64,000 nucleotides of DNA, from positions 3,172,501-3,236,500 of the forward strand of contig JARFIW010001215.1 in the NCBI GenBank assembly GCA_036346225.1, in the 5' to 3' direction. This document shows, in pieces, positions 59,140-64,000 of this stretch. This DNA comes from Platerodrilus igneus (lineage: Eukaryota > Arthropoda > Insecta > Coleoptera > Lycidae). How positions within the stretch are numbered: the first letter of the stretch is position 1; the number at the start of each line of letters is the position of its first letter. A program made the translations under genes and the position numbers. Under the pieces are notes generated by a model. That model worked only from the letters and a program-made list of their open reading frames with translations, ran no database searches and had not been told where the DNA came from.

Positions 59140-60361
59140 CTACCACTTCTGCATATGTCCTTGGCGTCTCAACCCTATTTGTCCTGTCTTTGTTACTTCC
59201 CTGCTTGTTGTTGAAGTCCCCCTCATGTCCGGTGAACTGTTCTGTCTCGTTGGTCCCGGTCTAGGTGCAAGTCCCCTACCTACACTGTTGCTCCTGAAAA
59301 ATGTCCGTCGAGGTTCCCAATTTTGTCTCTGGTATGAAAAATTATTTCCCCGTCTTGCGTAGTTGTCCCGTCGTTCAAATCTTACTGCATTGACTTGTCT
59401 TTCCCTACTTTCTCTTGGTCGTCCACTATTAATGTCATCGTACCTTTGCAGGTACTCAAAAAACATCTCCCTGTCCACAATATTCTGCAACGCTACATGT
59501 TGCCTCACCTCAACCTCAAAATGTCGTGATAAGTATTTAATTATCTGTCTGTCCGTCAGTGGTGGGTTAAGTTGCTTAGCTATGCTATACTTTCGTATAG
59601 CATATTGCTCCCTACTTCATGAAAATTCCCCTTTAAATTTACCAGTGATCAGATCGTCTCGTACCTGTCTGTGGTCACTCCAATAATGTTTCAGAAACCT
59701 GTCCTCAAAGTCAGTGTAAGTGTCAATTTTTTGTCCAATTAAATTGTACCAAGCTTCTGCATGGTCTTTTAGGAAAGCTTTGACAACATTAAGTTTCGCC
59801 TGTTCGTCATATAAATTATTTATCAAACCTCTAATGTTATTTATGAATATTTGAGGGTTTACTCTACTATCCCCATAAAATTTCATGTGTTGCTCCAGCG
59901 ACATATTACCTGTTACAAATCTTGGACCATCCCCCATTAAAGTTGCTACATTTTGTTTAATCCGTCACTTCTCTCTTTACCTTACGTAACTGATCCTTAC
60001 ACGAGTCCGTTACCTCAGTCATTTTAGCATTAATCTCCTCCTCACAGAAAATCCTTACTTCTGTCCTTAATTGTTCCATTTCCTGATTTAAACTTCTAAT
60101 ATCACGCTAATTTTTATCTACCCTATTTTCGACTTCCTCCATTTTTATCGTCAAGCTATTTTTGAATTCAGAAACTTCTTTATTCGTCTTATCTATTTTT
60201 CCACTTAGGGTTTCCCTAACTCCTGTTAACGTCTCATTCATTTGATCAAATTTCCTATTGGATTCTTTATTCATTCTCTCTAGCATTCTCAAAATTAATT
60301 CATTTCCAGCTTCTCCCGATTCCATCCTCGACTGATTCCTACTACCTCCAGCTTCCTCCAT
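59140..60361 (-). pseudogene. gag: Gag of gypsy C (frameshifted)
   Basis: Three fragments. 60361-60107 starts MEEAGGSRNQSRMESG and is coiled-coil-like (ESNRKFDQMNETLTG). 59937-59617 has the gag core (NMSLEQHMKFYGDSRVNP, LYDEQAKLNVVKAFLKDHA, AWYNLIGQ). 59508-59140 has the tail (FERRDNYARRGNNFSYQRQN, then Arg/Pro-rich). No CCHC knuckle. Breaks lie near 60110, 59960 and 59600. Copy D matches closely. Confidence 0.86.
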
Positions 60362-60560
60362 TTTCTTGCTTTATCAAATAAGGCACTATCGTCACTTCCA
60401 ATTTCCACTCCTTGGCTTCTTAACCACTCCTTTCTCTGCATACGTTCAAATCACTCCCACACACACTCAAAATAATTCTTAAATTTATACAAAACAGACT
60501 CTCTTTCTCAGATCGCCAGTTTTCTGGAATAAAATTGCTAAAATTCTATTTGAAGCTCTT

Positions 60561-60580
60561 GCCTCACGTTCGGGTCGCCA
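60561..60580 (-). promoter_or_regulatory. Primer-binding site of gypsy C
   Basis: Minus-strand TGGCGACCCGAACGTGAGGC directly after the LTR end GATCCACGGCAATTTA. A second, related string (TGACACCCAATCCGAGGGGC) lies about 70 bases inside the LTR. Confidence 0.78.
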
Positions 60581-62303
60581 TAAATTGCCGTGGATCTTAA
60601 TAATTTATGCTCTGGTACTATCTAAAAAAACATTCATTTGAGCCCCTCGGATTGGGTGTCATAAATTACCGTGGATCTTAGCTTTGGACCTCGGCAGAGA
60701 CAAAAACAAATTTATTTTCAAAATTATAATATTTCACAACAATTTCTTACCCGGATTCTGCTTCAACAAATTAGTTTCTTCAGCAGCTTTCCTGGCTAGC
60801 TCAGCTGTGCCTCCTCTTGGCTACCTAAATTTACTATCATTCTCTTAACCATTCACACCACTCAATGAGATCACAAAATAATACAACAATTATACAATAT
60901 TTATTTACCACTATATACAGATAACAATTCATAGATATCTACAGTTCGGTGCTCTAGTTAGACTTCAATAAATACTATCTTTGTAAAGTCCTTGTTTCTC
61001 AAAATTGTAATTTCAAACACATTTAATGCAACGGGAGTAAATGGGCCTCAAATAATACCCTATCTTTATTTATTACTGAACACTGGAGTATGGTGAGCTC
61101 ATGATAACCCAGTTTATTAATGTATGCTTTCCACTTTGCATACTATTACTACAAACTTTAAAAAACATCCATGTACTCTTAACAATTAAATTTAAATTCA
61201 TCGAGAAATTTAATAAGCTTTACGTACACCTTTTGTTTTATATTCAAAATACCATAATAATAGTCAGTTTTACGTATCTCTTTCAATGCGTTAAATTACC
61301 AAAAATAACCATCAAAGTTCACTCACACATCACAAATAATTTCAACAGTTTATCAACAAAAACAGTAAATTCAAATGCGTTACCTGGAAAAACTTCAAAA
61401 TTCCATCTCCGTTGAAGATGCTTTGTATTCCTGAACCCCTCGGCTCCGTGATAATGCGCGCTGCTCTACCAGATGTTTATAGATGAGAACTCAGTTTAAG
61501 CTGAGTTTCGTGTTACCAATTAACATCAATTCCAACATCCAAATCCATTTATATTACACTTGTTTACTAATTAACTATTAATGTACGAGCTTGTTAAAGT
61601 ATTCGTGGACCTCAGTTAAATTTAAATTACTCGCCACTATTCGCGTTACTAACTATAAGGCCTTAAACAATCTAATACTATTTTACAGAATTTTACAAAT
61701 TTTTAATACTTACAAGCCTCGTCAGTTGATTATTATACGTCATTAAGCGATGCGAAATTAAAGAGAGCCCTATTAATTTTCTTCCCGTATTTATACAATA
61801 AAACCAGACCCCTTTTGGCCACACTTTACTTGAAAAATTTAATCGAAAATAATATTTCCGCAAATTTTGTATAACCGTCTTAAAATTTCCAGAAATATTC
61901 CCTCGTCAAACGCTATATCATACAAACTATCACATCCACCTGTCGCGTGTTTGTCTGTTCTAAAACTGTCTATTTCGACCAATGATACAGTTTATTGACG
62001 TCACAAAACTCCGCCTGTAATATCTTTATTCCTGTCTTATGCATATTTGATGTCGCATTCTAACCTTGCTCGAGTTATAGAAAATCGAAATTTGCTGCCC
62101 GCGCTTTATGGACTCCACGTGGATTGAATACGTGCGTTCTCAATCGAATGATTTAATATACTCATCTCATTCAGTAGCATATTATTGATTGTGCATCCTT
62201 TCTGCTCTTTAAGAAACTCTTGTTAGTGTTTATGCAAAACCACCGACGATTGAACAATATTTCCTTGAAGCTTGCCTTGTTATGCTTACAAATAAGCCAA
62301 GCA
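60581..62303 (-). repeat. LTR shared by gypsy C and gypsy D
   Basis: Aligns with 55208-56925. It acts as 5' LTR of C and 3' LTR of D. Its first ~70 bases on the minus strand are missing because a deletion in copy D begins inside the LTR. TATA box at 61788-61795, donor-like site near 61379-61386, GAGCTC block near 61095, module at 60791-60811. Confidence 0.87.
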
Positions 62304-62540
62304 TTTCCTTTTCTGCGGACAAACCAAACGATACTACCTCAACATTTTTATCTCTCCCCTCTATACAAAACTTTTCATCTCTTCTAGACCCTGCATGTAC
62401 AATAATCATCTCAAAAATCTTTTAACTTCAAATTCAAATTACCAAAATTATCTTTGTCCCTTAACTCACTTATGCCTACATTTACCTCTTGTGTGTCACA
62501 TAATGCTGTTTTTACTTCTACCTTTATTACTTATAACTCG

Positions 62541-63167
62541 TTATCTACTATTAATGCTGCGCTTGACTACCTCTATTTGTTCAGCCTCTTCATTCACTAT
62601 CAATTGTACCTCTTCTAACTTTTCCTCATTATATTCACCTGAGTCGATCTCTTTCACTTCTTCTTCATCTCCTTCTATACTATTAATACATAACCCCCTG
62701 TCATCTTCTGTGACATCATTACTTGCCTTCAAAGGCAATATCCTATCTCCAATCCTAACTATTTTCCTCTCCATATCAATTATAACCCCTAACTTCATCA
62801 TACAATCAACCCCTAATATCCCTTCAAACTTTAACCCAGGTACAATTATAAATTCTTGTTCACAGCTAACTGAACCTAACTCTAATTTTAAAATAACCAC
62901 GATATCCACAACCGCAAATCGTTTTTTATTCGGAGCAACCAGGTGACTTCTTTTTATTGGCATTATCCTGTCACACACTTTATCTTTAATTTCATTGACG
63001 AATTCCTCCGATACTAAACTCGCCTCAGCTCCTGAACCTAATATTGCTCCTAAATTTTTCTCAAAAATTTTAATATCAATTATGGGCAAACAAAATTTTT
63101 CTATTATTTCTGGCTCAACTTCTTCTTCTATTTTTAAAATTTTTCTAGGAAGTTCGTACTTGTACAC
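62541..63167 (-). CDS. Protease-containing frame of gypsy D, active site altered
   Basis: 208 codons, close to copy C. The active-site stretch reads LGSGAEASLVSEEF: Gly replaces the Asp of the DSG seen in copy A, but SG is kept. FEGILGVDCMMKLGVIID is intact. Sharing the Asp-to-Gly change with copy C points to a common ancestor already carrying it. Confidence 0.8.
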   Translation of the reverse strand: MYKYELPRKILKIEEEVEPEIIEKFCLPIIDIKIFEKNLGAILGSGAEASLVSEEFVNEIKDKVCDRIMPIKRSHLVAPNKKRFAVVDIVVILKLELGSVSCEQEFIIVPGLKFEGILGVDCMMKLGVIIDMERKIVRIGDRILPLKASNDVTEDDRGLCINSIEGDEEEVKEIDSGEYNEEKLEEVQLIVNEEAEQIEVVKRSINSR

Positions 63168-63275
63168 AGTGATGTCTAGTGGTTTGTCCTACTCTAAAAA
63201 TCCTGTCCAGGTCTGGTCTTCCTACTCGTTCCTGGTCTTGCTATCACTTCTGCATATGTCCTTGGCGTCTCAACC

Positions 63276-64000
63276 CTATTTGTCCTGTCTTTGATACTTC
63301 CCTGCTTGTTGTTGAAGACCCCTCATGTCCGGTGAACTGTTCTGTCTCGTTGGTTCCGGTCTAGGTGCAAGTCCCCTACCTACACTGTTGCTCCTGAAAA
63401 ACGTCCGTCGAGGTTCCCAATTTTGTCTCTGGTATGAAAAATTATTCCCCCGTCTTGCGTAGTTGTCCCGTCGTTCAAATCTTACTGCATTGACTTGTCT
63501 TTCCCTACTTTCTCTCGGTCGTCCACTATTAATGTTATCGTACCTTTGCAGGTACTCAAAAAACATCTCCCTGTCCACAATATTCTGCAACGCTACATCT
63601 TGCCTTACCTCAACCTCAAAATGTCGTGATAAGTATTTAATTATCTGCCTGTCCGTCAGTGGTGGGTTAAGTGCTTAGCTATGCTATACTTTCGTATAGC
63701 ATATTGCTCCCTACTTCATGAAAATTCCCCTTTAAATTTACCTGTGATCAGATCGTCTCGTACCTATCTGTGGTCACTCCAATAATGTTTCAGAAACCTG
63801 TCCTCAAAGTCAGTGTAAGTGTCAATTTCTTGTCCAATTAAATTGTACCAAGCTTCTGCATGGTCTTTTAGTAAAGCTTTGACAACATTAAGTTTCGCCT
63901 GTTCGTCATATAAATTATTTATCAAACCTCTAATGTTATTTATGAAATTTGAGGGTTTACTCTACTATCCCCATAAAATTTCATGTGTTGCTCCAGCGAC
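63276..64000 (-). pseudogene. gag: Gag of gypsy D, partial
   Basis: The C-terminal tail (63590-63276, QNIVDREMFFEYLQRYDNIN, then FERRDNYARRGNNFSYQRQN) and upstream gag core sequence up to the window edge, with frame breaks near 63670 and 63945. Matches copy C. Confidence 0.8.

Larger units (their letters stand above)
55208..62303 (-). mobile_element. Ty3/gypsy element copy C
   Basis: Minus-strand element of the same family as copy A: 5' LTR 60581-62303, primer site 60561-60580, gag, protease, pol tail, an ATAGGTGT-rich stretch, 3' LTR 55208-56992. RT, RNase H and integrase are absent between protease and pol tail. The 5' LTR also serves as the 3' LTR of copy D. Confidence 0.9.
62304..64000 (-). 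mobile_element. Ty3/gypsy element copy D, partial (runs off right edge)
   Basis: Aligns with 58204 onward of copy C. Relative to C, about 1.28 kb is missing at its 3' side (56925-58203 of C), removing the LTR start, the ATAGGTGT stretch and most of the pol tail. The gag 5' end and 5' LTR are beyond the window. Confidence 0.88.

Overview
This 64 kb window looks like intergenic or intronic DNA from an invertebrate nuclear genome. It is AT-rich, full of transposons and (TA)n microsatellites, and I see no intact host gene, rRNA gene, functional tRNA or CRISPR array. An arthropod is the most likely source. The main reason is a LINE with R1-clade features (RT motifs plus a C-terminal GCFG...C-x2-C...H...C region), and R1-clade LINEs are best known from arthropods. 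Penelope-like elements (PLEs), Ty3/gypsy elements and tRNA-derived SINEs fit that but are not specific.

Layout. 1-5672 holds nothing recognised. 5673-10946 is a nearly perfect 2.64 kb tandem duplication, each unit carrying the same old SINE. 12528-19670 is a cluster of Penelope-like elements (RT + GIY-YIG) in tandem and inverted arrangement. 20099-24701 is a decayed Ty3/gypsy element (copy A), followed by large LTR-like blocks E (24702-26768) and H (27005-28971). 29040-32489 is a second Penelope family forming a long inverted repeat. 32533-35639 is featureless. 35640-42764 is a decayed R1-like LINE with a SINE inserted between clear target duplications. Its 3' part is repeated three times in tandem, and the third repeat carries an 847 bp palindromic foldback element. 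42765-44238 is featureless. 44339-48000 holds LTR blocks F and G. 48138-48638 is a head-to-head pair of tRNA-headed SINEs. 48634-55170 is a young Ty3/gypsy element (copy B, minus strand) with nearly identical LTRs but no complete RT, RNase H or integrase. 55208-64000 is a tandem of related minus-strand Ty3/gypsy copies (C and D) sharing one LTR and running off the right edge.

How the parts relate. Blocks A, E, F, H and C/D share an internal order: splice-donor-like site, a block ending in GAGCTC, a GCTGAGCTAGCC-like module, then tRNA-Lys-like primer-binding sequences at the end. G keeps only the first part. Both the gypsy LTR ends and the Penelope ends repeatedly abut (TA)n tracts, so these tracts look like shared insertion sites. 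All three gypsy groups lack integrase and most of pol, so any recent movement would have needed proteins supplied elsewhere.

Caution: duplicated copies differ largely by homopolymer length, in both directions. Many frameshifts in the Penelope and gypsy genes may therefore be assembly errors rather than biological decay.
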